DNA of 64,000 nt from an uncultured Sulfurovum sp. (GCA_913055205.1 CAJXJN010000003.1:28132-92131), one strand, 5' to 3'. Positions 18,490 through 27,448 are shown, counted from the stretch's first letter. A program made the numbers and translations. Notes: generated from the sequence alone by a model not told the origin.

Positions 18490-19833
18490 ATGACAAATCA
18501 AAACAGAGTAGAACTTTTAGCACCTGCAGGTAATTTGGAGAAGATGAAAATTGCTCTGAACTATGGTGCAGATGCTGTTTATGGTGGTACGAGCACCTTT
18601 TCGTTGCGTATTCGTTCCGGTAAAGAGTTCGATATGGACTCTTATGCTGAAGGGATTGAATATGCACATAAGTTAGGGAAAAAAGTTTACTGTACCATCA
18701 ACAGTTTTCCTTTTAACTCACAACTGAAACTCTATGAAAAACACATTGCTAAAATGGCAGAGCTCAAGCCTGATGCACTCATTATTTCCAGCCCGGGAAT
18801 CGTAAAAATGGCTTCTAAAATAGCACCGGATATTCCTCTGCACCTTTCTACCCAGGCAAATGTGATGAATGCGCTTGATGCACAGGTCTATTATGACTTG
18901 GGCGTAAAGCGTATCATCGCAGCACGTGAGATCAGTTTGAAAGATTGTGAAGCGATCAAGTCTGTAATCCCGGACTTGGAGTTGGAAATATTTGTTCACG
19001 GTTCCATGTGTTTTGCCTATAGCGGACGTTGTCTTATCTCTACGCTTCAAACAGGGCGTGTGCCTAACCGCGGAAGCTGTGCCAATGACTGCCGTTTCCC
19101 TTATGAGATCTATGCCCATAATCCTGAGAGTGGTACGACCTTTAAGCTTGAAGAAGAGGGTGAACTAGGTACCTATATCATGAATGCAAAAGATATGAAC
19201 ATGGCGTCACATGTAGATGAGATCTTGCGTTCAGGTGTGATAGACTCACTTAAAATAGAAGGACGTACAAAGTCACCTTACTATGCAGGTGTGGTAACAA
19301 AAGCGTATCGTCATGCAATAGACGACTTCTATGCAGGTGACTTTGATGCAAAACGTTATCAGGCAGAGTTGAACACTACACAAAACCGTGGATTTACCGA
19401 TGCCTATCTTATCTCTCGTCCTTTTGAGAAAAATGATACAGAGTCACATGGTTTTACGATTCAGAATGGTACCCATCAAGTCGCAGGGCTGGTAGGTGAA
19501 GATGGCAAGACATGGCGTTGTAAAGACAAAACCTGTGTGGGTGACTCAGTGGAGATCGTTCTACCCGTAGGTGCAAGTGTTGAAGAACTTGACAATGAGT
19601 ATGGGAAGATAGATGAGGTAGCAGGGCGTTATTGGCTTACCTTTAAAAAGATCATCTCAACAACAGGCAAAGAGTTTGAGTGTATTCACAGCGGTGATCT
19701 TAATGACATCATTTTACCAACGACTTTACCGGGATATACCATCCTTAGACGTGGTATAGATGAGGCATTGGAGAAAAAGGGACTTGTAGAGTCAGATGAA
19801 GAGATGAAACAAATGTTTCAAGAGAAAAAATAG
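18490..19833 (+). CDS. trhP: peptidase U32 family protein, TrhP-like tRNA hydroxylation factor
   Basis: A 447-aa U32 protein starting MTNQNRVELLAPAGNLEKM. The Cys-rich segment with CFAYSGRCLIS and NRGSCANDCRFPYEI (about 175-210) fits an iron-sulfur cluster. Members of this length act in prephenate-dependent 5-hydroxyuridine formation at tRNA position 34 (E. coli TrhP/YegQ, B. subtilis TrhP); older annotations say protease or collagenase (PrtC). The ATG at 18490 follows AGGAAAAAG. Exact activity is inferred. Confidence 0.82.
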   Translation: MTNQNRVELLAPAGNLEKMKIALNYGADAVYGGTSTFSLRIRSGKEFDMDSYAEGIEYAHKLGKKVYCTINSFPFNSQLKLYEKHIAKMAELKPDALIISSPGIVKMASKIAPDIPLHLSTQANVMNALDAQVYYDLGVKRIIAAREISLKDCEAIKSVIPDLELEIFVHGSMCFAYSGRCLISTLQTGRVPNRGSCANDCRFPYEIYAHNPESGTTFKLEEEGELGTYIMNAKDMNMASHVDEILRSGVIDSLKIEGRTKSPYYAGVVTKAYRHAIDDFYAGDFDAKRYQAELNTTQNRGFTDAYLISRPFEKNDTESHGFTIQNGTHQVAGLVGEDGKTWRCKDKTCVGDSVEIVLPVGASVEELDNEYGKIDEVAGRYWLTFKKIISTTGKEFECIHSGDLNDIILPTTLPGYTILRRGIDEALEKKGLVESDEEMKQMFQEKK

Positions 19834-19840
19834 ATACTTG

Positions 19841-19952
19841 TTCCCAAGCTCCAGCTTGGGAATGCATATTTGAGTTCACTAGGCTGAAAAAGTAATTTGT
19901 TTATTGAATTGAAGTATGCATACCGCCTTGGGAGAGGTGGAACGAGATGCTT
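19841..19952. repeat. inverted-arm palindromic repeat, family C
   Basis: The left arm is a perfect hairpin, TTCCCAAGC/GCTTGGGAA (19841-19862). The right arm (about 19918-19952) is a diverged inverted copy containing CGCCTTGGGAGAGG and GGAACGAG. The arms are joined by about 55 bp of AT-rich DNA. The element fills the spacer between the U32 gene and purE, and its left hairpin may also end the upstream transcript. Confidence 0.7.
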
Positions 19953-19974
19953 ATGGTAATTTAAAGGAAAAAAT

Positions 19975-20469
19975 ATGAAATTTGTATCGATTGTAATTGG
20001 AAGTAAAAGTGACTATAGCGTGATGAAAGAGTGTGGAGAGACATTAAAAAAGTTTGGTGTACCTTATGAACTTATCATCTCTTCTGCACATAGAAGTCCG
20101 GAAAGAACAAAGAACTATATCAAAGAAGCTGAAAAAAAAGGTGCACAGGTATTTATAGCAGCAGCAGGTATGGCAGCACACCTTGCAGGTGCACTTGCAG
20201 CAAGTACAACTAAGCCGGTTCTTGGCGTGCCTATGGCTTCCGGGGAACTTAGAGGAGAAGATGCTTTGCTTAGTACAGTGATGATGCCTGGCGGTATGCC
20301 GGTAGGTACACTCGCCATAGGTAAGGCAGGAGCTGTCAATGCTGCATACTTAGCGATACAGATCATGGCACTTAGTGATGATGAATTGAAAGTGAAACTT
20401 CAGGAAGACCGTATCAGCAAAGCCAAAAAAGTGGAATTAGACTCTAGTGAGATAGAAACAATCCTTTAA
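19975..20469 (+). CDS. purE: N5-carboxyaminoimidazole ribonucleotide mutase
   Basis: Class I PurE (164 aa) converts N5-CAIR to CAIR in purine synthesis. The SKSDYSVM substrate loop, SAHRSPER and [14 protein letters not shown] motifs are intact. AAAGGA lies upstream of the ATG. No purK is in the window. It is closely followed by glyQ (14 nt), suggesting co-transcription. Confidence 0.95.
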   Translation: MKFVSIVIGSKSDYSVMKECGETLKKFGVPYELIISSAHRSPERTKNYIKEAEKKGAQVFIAAAGMAAHLAGALAASTTKPVLGVPMASGELRGEDALLSTVMMPGGMPVGTLAIGKAGAVNAAYLAIQIMALSDDELKVKLQEDRISKAKKVELDSSEIETIL

Positions 20470-20483
20470 TAAAGAGAATATGA

Positions 20484-21377
20484 ATGAATAAAGACAGTAT
20501 AACATTTAGTGAACTACTACTAAAACTTCAACAATATTGGGCAGATCAGGGGTGCAATATTGTACAACCGTATGATATCCCTTCTGGAGCAGGGACATTT
20601 CATCCTGCAACACTGCTTAGAAGTTTAGACTCTAAACCTTGGTCTGCTGCATATGTGGCACCGTCACGTCGTCCAACAGATGGACGTTATGGTGAGAACC
20701 CAAATAGACTTGGTGCGTATTATCAGTTTCAGGCACTGATTAAACCAAGCCCGGATAATATCCAAGAGCTTTATTTGAAGTCGTTGGAGTACTTGGGACT
20801 GAATCTGCAAGAACATGATATTCGCTTTGTTGAAGACAACTGGGAATCTCCGACACTTGGTGCATGGGGGCTTGGCTGGGAAGTATGGCTTGACGGTATG
20901 GAAGTCACACAGTTCACCTACTTTCAACAGGTAGGCGGTATCGCCTGTGATCCTGTAGCGGTGGAGATCACCTATGGTACAGAGAGACTTGCAATGTATC
21001 TGCAGGGTGTTGAGTCGGTATTTGATATTGTCTGGAACAGAAACGGTGACGAAGTGACAACGTATGCAGATGTACACAAAGAGAGTGAGTATGAGTTTTC
21101 CAAGTATCACTTTGAAGTAGCAACAGTAGAAAAACTGTTTCAACACTTTGAAGATGCAAGTGCAGAGTGTAGACTCTGTTTGGAAAAAGGGTTGCCTCTT
21201 CCGGCGTATGATCAGTGTATGTCGGCTTCACATGCTTTTAATGTACTTGATGCGAGAAAAGCCATCTCTCAGGCGCAGAGACAGAACTATATTTTGAAAG
21301 TACGTGAACTTTCTATAGGCTGTGCGCAGTTGTATAAAGCTCAGGAAGAAGAGCGCAACAAAAGAGTAAGAGGTTGA
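20484..21377 (+). CDS. glyQ: glycyl-tRNA synthetase alpha subunit
   Basis: A 297-aa alpha chain of the heterotetrameric GlyRS. It begins [18 protein letters not shown] and holds [19 protein letters not shown], the class II motif region, and [20 protein letters not shown]. The beta subunit (glyS) is not adjacent. The order glyQ, nif3-like, flgZ-like, waaA matches my memory of the H. pylori HP0960-HP0957 region. Confidence 0.96.
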   Translation: MNKDSITFSELLLKLQQYWADQGCNIVQPYDIPSGAGTFHPATLLRSLDSKPWSAAYVAPSRRPTDGRYGENPNRLGAYYQFQALIKPSPDNIQELYLKSLEYLGLNLQEHDIRFVEDNWESPTLGAWGLGWEVWLDGMEVTQFTYFQQVGGIACDPVAVEITYGTERLAMYLQGVESVFDIVWNRNGDEVTTYADVHKESEYEFSKYHFEVATVEKLFQHFEDASAECRLCLEKGLPLPAYDQCMSASHAFNVLDARKAISQAQRQNYILKVRELSIGCAQLYKAQEEERNKRVRG

Positions 21378-21381
21378 GCAA

Positions 21382-21446
21382 GGGCAACCACAAGGGTTGC
21401 CCCTACAGGATATAAAAATATGTAGGGGTGCCCCTTGTGGGCACCC
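21382..21446. repeat. inverted-arm palindromic repeat, family A copy 2
   Basis: GGGCAACC/GGTTGCCC hairpin with flank CCTAC (21382-21406), a 15-nt spacer, then GTAGGGG and the GGGTGCCC/GGGCACCC hairpin (21422-21446). These are the same arms as at 10527-10595 but inside-out. It separates glyQ from the nif3-like gene. Confidence 0.75.
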
Positions 21447-21464
21447 AAGATATGGGAAATAATA

Positions 21465-22193
21465 ATGATACTACAAGAAATATATGATTTTTTGGACAAA
21501 ATCAGTCCCTTCGAACTTCAGGAAAAATGGGATAATTCGGGGCTTATTGTAGGTGATATGCGTAGAGATGTTTCACAAATAGTAGTGGCATTAGATATAG
21601 ATGAAGAGATGATAGAGAGTACAAAAGAAGAGACACTTTTTGTAGTCCATCATCCTCTTATCTTTGGGAAGATGAGACAGCTTGATTTTTCCAAATACCC
21701 TTCTAATTTACTTGAAAAAATGATACTGAAAAAGCAGTCACTCATTGCCCTGCATACCAACTTTGACCAAACCCATTTGAACAAATATGTATTTGAAAAA
21801 GTTTTGGGTTTCAAGTTGGAATCACAAAATGCCTTTGTGTGTACGACAAGAGGCAAGTGGCACTACAAAGAGCTTCTTGTGTTACTTAAAGAGAAATTAA
21901 ATCTATCCACACTCAAAGTAGTGGGGAAGAAAGAGAATATCACTTCAATCGCACTTATTACAGGAGCAGGGGCTTCACTTATGGATGAGGTAGAGGCTGA
22001 TTGTTTTTTAACGGGGGATATTAAGTACCACGATGCGATGAAAGCAATGAGTGAAGATTTGATGATGGTAGACATCGGACATTATGAAAGTGAGAAGTTT
22101 TTTGCCCAGGTTATTTTGGATGAGTTGAAAGTTTTACCTCTTTTGGCTATAATTTCAAATTCAAAAAACCCATTTCATATTGAAACACTATAA
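21465..22193 (+). CDS. Nif3-like dinuclear metal centre protein
   Basis: A 242-aa NIF3/YbgI-family protein. Metal ligands are visible in FVVHHPLIFGKM, ALHTNFDQTH and the C-terminal DIGHYESE. The family has GTP cyclohydrolase I type 2-like structure, but its physiological role is unsettled. The ATG at 21465 gives the standard N-terminus MILQEIYDFLDKISPF. An upstream in-frame ATG at 21435 lies in the repeat. Confidence 0.85.
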   Translation: MILQEIYDFLDKISPFELQEKWDNSGLIVGDMRRDVSQIVVALDIDEEMIESTKEETLFVVHHPLIFGKMRQLDFSKYPSNLLEKMILKKQSLIALHTNFDQTHLNKYVFEKVLGFKLESQNAFVCTTRGKWHYKELLVLLKEKLNLSTLKVVGKKENITSIALITGAGASLMDEVEADCFLTGDIKYHDAMKAMSEDLMMVDIGHYESEKFFAQVILDELKVLPLLAIISNSKNPFHIETL

Positions 22194-22257
22194 AATAGGT
22201 TAAAAAGTTTTGTAGAACCGCTACAGAAAATACCCGTAAATTCCAAAAGGACAAAGA

Positions 22258-22977
22258 TTGAATAAACATCTAAATGAGCTGATAGAGCTTTCAAAAATTG
22301 ATCAAGCGATCGATAGCTATAACCCACAACTGGAAGCTGCAGATAAAAAAGTAGCAAAAGTACAAAAGAAAATCAATACAGCAAAAGCTGAACTGGATGA
22401 TCTTAATACTGCTATTGCGGAGAATGAAGAGAAAGTAAAAAGTTTTGAAGAACAGTTGGTATTGCTTAACGAGCAACTCGTTTCAAATGCAAAAAAATCC
22501 AAAGATATCACAACAGAAAAAGAGATGAAAGCACTTTCTCTTGAAGAGGATATCGCTAAAGAAAAGATGACATTTGCAAATGAAGAGATAGAGAGACTTC
22601 AAGGTATTAATGAAACAAAAACAGCACTTCTTGATGAGGCAAATGAAAAGCTGAAAGCACTTACAGCTGATTTTGACAAGATCAATGAGGAAGTATCTGC
22701 CGAAAAAGCTGAAATAGAAAAAAGTAAAGGTGAACTCTTTGTAAAAAGAGAAGAGCTTAGCAGAAATATTGAACAAAAAATACTTTCATTTTATGAAAAG
22801 ATCCGTACATGGGCTGGTAATACAGCGGTAGTACCAGTGAAAAAACAGGCATGTTACGGATGTTACATGAAACTCAACGACAAGACTTACTCAGAAGTGA
22901 TCAAAGCGGATGAGATCGTCAATTGTCCTCACTGTGGTCGTATTCTTTACATCGAAAGTGTTACAGAAGAGGCGTAA
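22258..22977 (+). CDS. coiled-coil zinc-ribbon protein (FlgZ / HP0958-like)
   Basis: A 239-aa protein: a long antiparallel coiled coil (about 15-180), then a C4 zinc ribbon with CYGC and CPHCG (about 200-232). The closest characterised relative is H. pylori HP0958 (FlgZ), which stabilises RpoN and affects flagellin mRNA. No flagellar gene is in this window, so the role here may be more general RNA or protein binding. The start is TTG 22258 with AAGG 7 nt upstream. Confidence 0.82.
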   Translation: MNKHLNELIELSKIDQAIDSYNPQLEAADKKVAKVQKKINTAKAELDDLNTAIAENEEKVKSFEEQLVLLNEQLVSNAKKSKDITTEKEMKALSLEEDIAKEKMTFANEEIERLQGINETKTALLDEANEKLKALTADFDKINEEVSAEKAEIEKSKGELFVKREELSRNIEQKILSFYEKIRTWAGNTAVVPVKKQACYGCYMKLNDKTYSEVIKADEIVNCPHCGRILYIESVTEEA

Positions 22978-22985
22978 ACAATAGA

Positions 22986-23013
22986 GCGTTCAGCGTTTAG
23001 CGTTTAGCGTTCA
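22986..23013. repeat. heptanucleotide tandem array (GCGTTYA x4)
   Basis: Four contiguous 7-bp units, GCGTTCA, GCGTTTA, GCGTTTA, GCGTTCA, directly behind the zinc-ribbon gene. One of four period-7 arrays with different unit sequences in this window. Confidence 0.85.
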
Positions 23014-23017
23014 GAAG

Positions 23018-23042
23018 AGTGAGAAGAATTCTCACTTTATTT
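23018..23042 (+). terminator. rho-independent terminator after the zinc-ribbon gene
   Basis: AGTGAGAA (23018-23025), GAA loop and TTCTCACT (23029-23036) form a perfect 8-bp stem followed by TTATTTT. It ends just ahead of the waaA GGAGG (23044-23048), so waaA needs read-through or a very close promoter. Confidence 0.7.
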
Positions 23043-23052
23043 TGGAGGCAGT

Positions 23053-24222
23053 GTGGATCAGTTGTTTTTTTTCTTCTATGCATTAGCTTCCATTATTATC
23101 TACCTGGTGGCATCCCCTCTCTTGCTGCTTTTTTCTTTTAAAACGAAATATAGAGATTCAATTCCTGCTAGGTTTTTTTTATGGAACAATAAGCCTTTAA
23201 GCCCCAATGGTATTTGGTTTCACTCTTGTAGTTTTGGTGAGGCGAAAGCCATCAAGCCTTTAGTGGATGCATTACCAAAGGATATTTTGCGTATGAGTAC
23301 CACTACACATACAGGTTTTGAAGCTATTGGTGAGTATACGAAAGAGTGTAGATATCTTCCTTTTGAACCTTTACTTTTTGCTTGGTTGAAGCCACAAAAA
23401 GTATTGGTTGTGATGGAGGCAGAGTTTTGGTATCTGCTTTTTGCTTTGGCACAAAGAAGAGGAGCCAAAACACTACTTATCAATGCACGTATGAGTGACA
23501 GGTCTTTTCCAAAGTACCAAAAGGTAGGGTGGCTCTATAGACATATTTTTAAACATATTGATGAAGTCTATGCTCAAACCTCTAAAGATAAAGAGCGCTT
23601 GGAGTCTTTGGGTGCAAAAAATGTTGTGGTGACAGGTAATATCAAACTTTCACACTTGCCAAAAACGACTAAGGATTTAGAAAAACCTTCTTCTTTGCTA
23701 GTCTGTGGGGCAAGCACACATGAGGGAGAGGAGTCTCTTGTCCTTGAAGCCTTTGCCAAGTTGAAAAAAGAGAAGCCTGAAGCAGTATTGCTTTTAGTGC
23801 CACGACACCCTGAACGCTTTGACAAAGTATCAACCATGGTAGAAAACTTTGCAAAAGTACATGGGCAGAGCTGGCAGAGGTACTCACAAAATACCAAGAT
23901 GCAAAGTGATATTATCCTGGTGGATACTTTAGGTGAGTTGGTTAACATGTATGCTATTTCAGACATTGTTATACTTGGAGGAGCTTTTGAGCCTATAGGT
24001 GGACATAATGCAGCTGAAGCAGCGCAGTTTGGATGCAAGATCATCTCAGGTAAACACTACTTTAATCAAAAAGATATTTTTGATGCAGTAGAAGGAATCT
24101 CTATAGTGGAAGCTTCTAATCTTTCTCGTAGATTGTTGCAGTACACTGTACTGAAACCTACGAGGATAAAAAGCAAGAGTGATATCACTCTTATTGTAGA
24201 GAGTTTAAAAGATGTTTTATAA
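23053..24222 (+). CDS. waaA: 3-deoxy-D-manno-octulosonic acid (Kdo) transferase
   Basis: A GT30 enzyme (389 aa) that adds Kdo to lipid IVA at the inner membrane in LPS core synthesis. An N-terminal membrane anchor (about 1-25) is followed by WFHSCSFGE, MEAEFWY and the C-terminal GGAFEPIGGHNAAEAAQFG nucleotide-sugar site. GTG 23053 follows GGAGG. The end overlaps the next gene by 11 nt. Confidence 0.93.
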   Translation: MDQLFFFFYALASIIIYLVASPLLLLFSFKTKYRDSIPARFFLWNNKPLSPNGIWFHSCSFGEAKAIKPLVDALPKDILRMSTTTHTGFEAIGEYTKECRYLPFEPLLFAWLKPQKVLVVMEAEFWYLLFALAQRRGAKTLLINARMSDRSFPKYQKVGWLYRHIFKHIDEVYAQTSKDKERLESLGAKNVVVTGNIKLSHLPKTTKDLEKPSSLLVCGASTHEGEESLVLEAFAKLKKEKPEAVLLLVPRHPERFDKVSTMVENFAKVHGQSWQRYSQNTKMQSDIILVDTLGELVNMYAISDIVILGGAFEPIGGHNAAEAAQFGCKIISGKHYFNQKDIFDAVEGISIVEASNLSRRLLQYTVLKPTRIKSKSDITLIVESLKDVL

Positions 24223-24505
24223 TATTGATGGAGATAGTGTAAGCATACGTATCAAGGCACAACCGGCAGCAAGTAAAAATGAATTTTGCGAAATCTATGG
24301 GGATGATGCCATCAAGATACGCATCAAGGCACCGGCAGTAGAGGGTGCAGCAAATAAAGAGTTGGTGAAATTTCTTGCCAAAAGTTTTAAAATTTCAAAA
24401 AGTGATATACTTTTTAAAACAGGACAAAACAGCAAGATAAAAATAGTGGAGTTCCCGCTAAGTGATAAATTTAAAGAATGGATAAAAGAAAATGGCTACA
24501 GATAA
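24212..24505 (+). CDS. DUF167 (YggU-like) protein
   Basis: A 97-aa protein with the DUF167 signature RIKAQPAASKNEF, APAVEGAANKELVKFLAKSF and the Lys/Ile-rich strand. The function of this widely conserved small family is unknown. It overlaps waaA upstream and the pseudouridine synthase downstream, so it is translated from the same transcript. Confidence 0.85.
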   Translation: MFYNIDGDSVSIRIKAQPAASKNEFCEIYGDDAIKIRIKAPAVEGAANKELVKFLAKSFKISKSDILFKTGQNSKIKIVEFPLSDKFKEWIKENGYR

Positions 24506-25229
24506 AGCATATAAAGTACTAGCGCAGGCAAAAGATATTTCAAATAAGAAAGCAAAAGAACTCATAGACAGAGGGCTTGTCTATGTGGAAGATAAAAAAG
24601 TTAAGATAGCAAGAGCGGAGATCTCTACCGATACGAATTTTCGTATAGAGTACCCGGATGATATAGAGATACTCTATCAAGATGAAAACATCGTTGCAGT
24701 CAACAAGCCTGCACAGGTAGACAGTTATGATATTCAAGATGCCATAGAGGGTGCAGAACTTCTCCATAGACTAGACCGTGATACTTCAGGGGTTCTACTT
24801 CTTGGAAGAAACGAAGCGTTCATCAAACAAGCCATTAATGAGTTTAAAAACAGACGTGTTGAAAAGCACTATGTGGCATGGGTAGAGGGTGTACTCTATG
24901 AAGAAATAGAGATAGATGAGCCTATCTTTACCATCAAAAAAGGGAAAGCTTTTTCAGTCATAGACCCTGTGCGTGGTAAAAAGGCCTACACAAAGGTAAA
25001 ACCTGAAGAGATACAGGGTAAAAAATCCAAAGTATGCATAGAGATCACTACAGGAAGAACCCACCAGATCCGTGTACACCTTGCAAGTATAGGGCATCCT
25101 ATCGTAGGAGATGAGCAGTATGGAAGTCGTACACAGGCTAAACGTGTACTGTTACACTCATCACAAATGAAGATATTTGATTATGAGTTTAATGCCAGAG
25201 AGCCAAAAGATATAGCTAAATATAAATAA
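24492..25229 (+). CDS. RluA-family pseudouridine synthase with S4 domain
   Basis: A 245-aa RNA modification enzyme. The N-terminal S4-like domain (about 1-55) is followed by the catalytic motif HRLDRDTSGVLLL (catalytic Asp) and the C-terminal GRTHQIRVHLASIGHPIVGD. It isomerises uridine in rRNA or tRNA; the target site cannot be read from sequence. It is the last gene of the waaA group. Confidence 0.88.
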   Translation: MATDKAYKVLAQAKDISNKKAKELIDRGLVYVEDKKVKIARAEISTDTNFRIEYPDDIEILYQDENIVAVNKPAQVDSYDIQDAIEGAELLHRLDRDTSGVLLLGRNEAFIKQAINEFKNRRVEKHYVAWVEGVLYEEIEIDEPIFTIKKGKAFSVIDPVRGKKAYTKVKPEEIQGKKSKVCIEITTGRTHQIRVHLASIGHPIVGDEQYGSRTQAKRVLLHSSQMKIFDYEFNAREPKDIAKYK

Positions 25230-25250
25230 TGATTTTAAGCCCGAGTAGGG

Positions 25251-25256
25251 TAAAAT
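25251..25256 (+). promoter_or_regulatory. candidate -10 for ffh
   Basis: GGGTAAAATCGCGTC resembles the element ahead of rpsP (GGTAAAATCGCGTT). It lies about 160 nt before the ffh ATG and would give a long leader that contains the palindromes at 25311-25385. Confidence 0.4.
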
Positions 25257-25310
25257 CGCGTCAATATAAATAATAAAAAATTTAAGAGATGTTCTATCAT
25301 TTGACATTAA

Positions 25311-25385
25311 ATGCGACAAGTCGCATAAGCCAACTGCTGAAGTTGACATAGTGTCAGCGTAGATTTTTGGGCTTTGCTCAAAAAA
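25311..25385. repeat. string of four small palindromes in the ffh leader
   Basis: In order: ATGCGAC-aa-GTCGCAT (25311-25326), CAACT-gctga-AGTTG, TGACA-tag-TGTCA and TTTTTGGGC-ttt-GCTCAAAAA (25364-25385). The last resembles a terminator or attenuator stem. The block could be a dispersed repeat or a structured 5' leader. Confidence 0.55.
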
Positions 25386-25411
25386 CGTCCGAAATAATAT
25401 AAGGGTGAAAA

Positions 25412-26770
25412 ATGTTTGATACTTTAACTGACAGTTTTAAAAATGCCATAGGCAAGATCCGTTTTCATGATGATGACAAGGCGCTTAAAAAAGCAACAAC
25501 CGAACTTAAAAAGTCTCTTCTCAAAGCAGATGTGCACCATAAGGTAGTCAAGGATCTCATTGCTACGGTTGAGACTGAGACGAAGAAAAATGGTGTAGGA
25601 AAGGATAACTTTTTAAAGGCACTGCAAGATAAACTTACGGATATTCTTACCATAGAAGGTGCATCTAAAGGGTTTACTTTTGCATCAAAGCCTCCTACTG
25701 TTGTCTTGATGATAGGTTTACAGGGATCCGGTAAAACAACTACAACAGGAAAACTTGCCTATTTCCTTAAAGAACAAAAAAAGAAAAAAGTACTTGTTGT
25801 TGCAGCCGATCTACAGAGACTTGCAGCGGTAGAGCAACTCAGACAGATCACTTCCGGGATAGAAGTAGAGCTTGTGGCAGATGAAAATGCGACACCTACG
25901 CAAATAGTAAAACAAGGTCTGGAAAAAGCTGAAAAAGAACTTTATGATGTTGTTCTCATCGATACAGCCGGTCGTTTGGCTATCGATGATGAGCTGATGG
26001 ATGAGCTTGCAGAAGTTAAAAAAGTAGCCGATCCGGATGAACTTTTCTATGTAGCTGATGCAATGACGGGGCAAGATGCAGTCAGAACAGCACAAACTTT
26101 TAAAGAGAAGATCGGTATTACAGGTGTTATTCTTACAAAATTTGATGGTGATTCTAAAGGTGGGGTTGCACTTGGACTTACGCAGCAAGTAGGTGCACCA
26201 CTTCGTTTCATTGGTGCGGGTGAAAAGATGCCTGATCTTGAGCAGTTTATTTCAGACAGGATCGTAAGCCGTTTAATGGGTGCAGGAGATGTGGAATCAC
26301 TGGCTGAGAAAGCAGCTGCAGCCATCGATCCAAAAGAAGCAAAAAGAATGACCCAAAAGATCAAAAAAGGTCAGTTTAACTTCAATGATTTCCTTGATCA
26401 GATGGAACAGATGAAAAAACTGGGAAGTATGAAATCCATTATGGGAATGATCCCGGGTATGGGAAATATGGCAAAGCAGATCGGTGATATGGACTTAGAA
26501 AACTCTGATGAGATCAGAACGATCAAAGCAATGGTCTCTTCAATGACACCAAAAGAAAGAGAAAATCCGGATTTGCTCAACAATACACGAAAAAGACGTT
26601 TAGCTGCAGGGGCAGGTCTTGAACAAATGCAAGTAAACCGTGCGCTTAAACAGTTTAAAAATGCTGCAAAGATGGCAAAAAAAATGTCAACTAAAGGTGG
26701 GATGAAACAGATGCAGGATATGATGAAGCAGATGCAGGGTGGCGGTGGATTCCCAGGAATGCCACGTTAG
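25412..26770 (+). CDS. ffh: signal recognition particle GTPase Ffh (SRP54)
   Basis: A 452-aa protein with N, G and M domains. The P-loop is GLQGSGKTTTTGK (about 106-118), followed by DTAGR, TKFDGD and the C-terminal Met-rich M domain (MKKLGSMKSIMGMIPGMG, tail MQDMMKQMQGGGG). It binds 4.5S RNA and signal sequences and docks with FtsY. The 4.5S RNA gene was not recognised here. Confidence 0.97.
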   Translation: MFDTLTDSFKNAIGKIRFHDDDKALKKATTELKKSLLKADVHHKVVKDLIATVETETKKNGVGKDNFLKALQDKLTDILTIEGASKGFTFASKPPTVVLMIGLQGSGKTTTTGKLAYFLKEQKKKKVLVVAADLQRLAAVEQLRQITSGIEVELVADENATPTQIVKQGLEKAEKELYDVVLIDTAGRLAIDDELMDELAEVKKVADPDELFYVADAMTGQDAVRTAQTFKEKIGITGVILTKFDGDSKGGVALGLTQQVGAPLRFIGAGEKMPDLEQFISDRIVSRLMGAGDVESLAEKAAAAIDPKEAKRMTQKIKKGQFNFNDFLDQMEQMKKLGSMKSIMGMIPGMGNMAKQIGDMDLENSDEIRTIKAMVSSMTPKERENPDLLNNTRKRRLAAGAGLEQMQVNRALKQFKNAAKMAKKMSTKGGMKQMQDMMKQMQGGGGFPGMPR

Positions 26771-26854
26771 ATATGATCTGTAAGGACATTTTGTATATAC
26801 GCCATTAGTATTTATTGGTATATTATATATCTATAGTGGCTTTAATAAAATTTT

Positions 26855-26874
26855 TATAATATTTATGGTAAAAT
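26855..26874 (+). promoter_or_regulatory. candidate -10 boxes ahead of rpsP
   Basis: TATAAT (26855-26860) and TAAAAT (26869-26874) sit about 90-105 nt before rpsP, in the 191-bp spacer after ffh. The implied leader contains AAGTA...AGTACTT complementary arms, but no known S16 leader was recognised. Confidence 0.4.
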
Positions 26875-26961
26875 CGCGTTCCAAAAGTATTGATGAGTGT
26901 TTTAGTCATTAAAAAGCAGTTGTCAGTACTTAAACATTAAGAAACACATAAAGGAAACATT

Positions 26962-27192
26962 ATGACAATGATCAGAATGACAAGAATGGGTAGAAAGAAA
27001 AAGCCATTTTATAGAATCGTAGTAACAGACAGCAGAAAAAGAAGAGATGGTGGTTGGATCGAAGCAATTGGTCACTATAATCCAGTAAGCGTGAACAAAG
27101 ATCTTACTCTTGATGAAGAGAGATTGAACTACTGGTTAAGTGTTGGAGCACAAATGAGCCCGACAGTAAAAAGACTTGCTGGTAAAAAATAG
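26962..27192 (+). CDS. rpsP: 30S ribosomal protein S16
   Basis: A 76-aa protein with the family start [21 protein letters not shown] and [19 protein letters not shown] precedes the ATG. It is first gene of the rpsP–khpA–rimM–trmD–rplS operon, a widely conserved ribosome-maturation order. Confidence 0.97.
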   Translation: MTMIRMTRMGRKKKPFYRIVVTDSRKRRDGGWIEAIGHYNPVSVNKDLTLDEERLNYWLSVGAQMSPTVKRLAGKK

Positions 27193-27197
27193 TCTTA

Positions 27198-27440
27198 ATG
27201 ATTAAAGAATTTATACTCTCATATACCAAGCTCTTGGTAAACAATCCGGAAGATATCTCTGTAGAGATAGATGAGATTGATGAGGGTTTCGATGAGATCA
27301 CCATTTTTGCGAACAGTGAAGATATAGGTAAACTCATCGGTAAAGAAGGAAGAATGATCAACTCGATCAAAACAGTCATCTCAGGCTGTAAAGCAAAAGG
27401 CGGTAAAAACTACCGTGTTAATGTAAAAGCTATAGCGTAA
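27198..27440 (+). CDS. khpA: KH-domain RNA-binding protein
   Basis: An 80-aa single KH domain with the GxxG loop in IGKLIGKEGRMINSIKTVI. KhpA proteins bind RNA with KhpB in several bacteria; this short form is nearly always found between rpsP and rimM. It starts 5 nt after rpsP. Confidence 0.93.
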   Translation: MIKEFILSYTKLLVNNPEDISVEIDEIDEGFDEITIFANSEDIGKLIGKEGRMINSIKTVISGCKAKGGKNYRVNVKAIA

Positions 27441-27448
27441 TATCTCTT

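Noticed and set aside
20470..20483. Riboswitch or T-box ahead of purE/glyQ
   Set aside because: The spacers are too short or filled by repeats; no antiterminator or specifier-like structure was seen.
22986..23013. Heptamer array as a CRISPR or binding-site cluster
   Set aside because: Units are contiguous with no spacers and other arrays have different units, so this is a simple tandem repeat.
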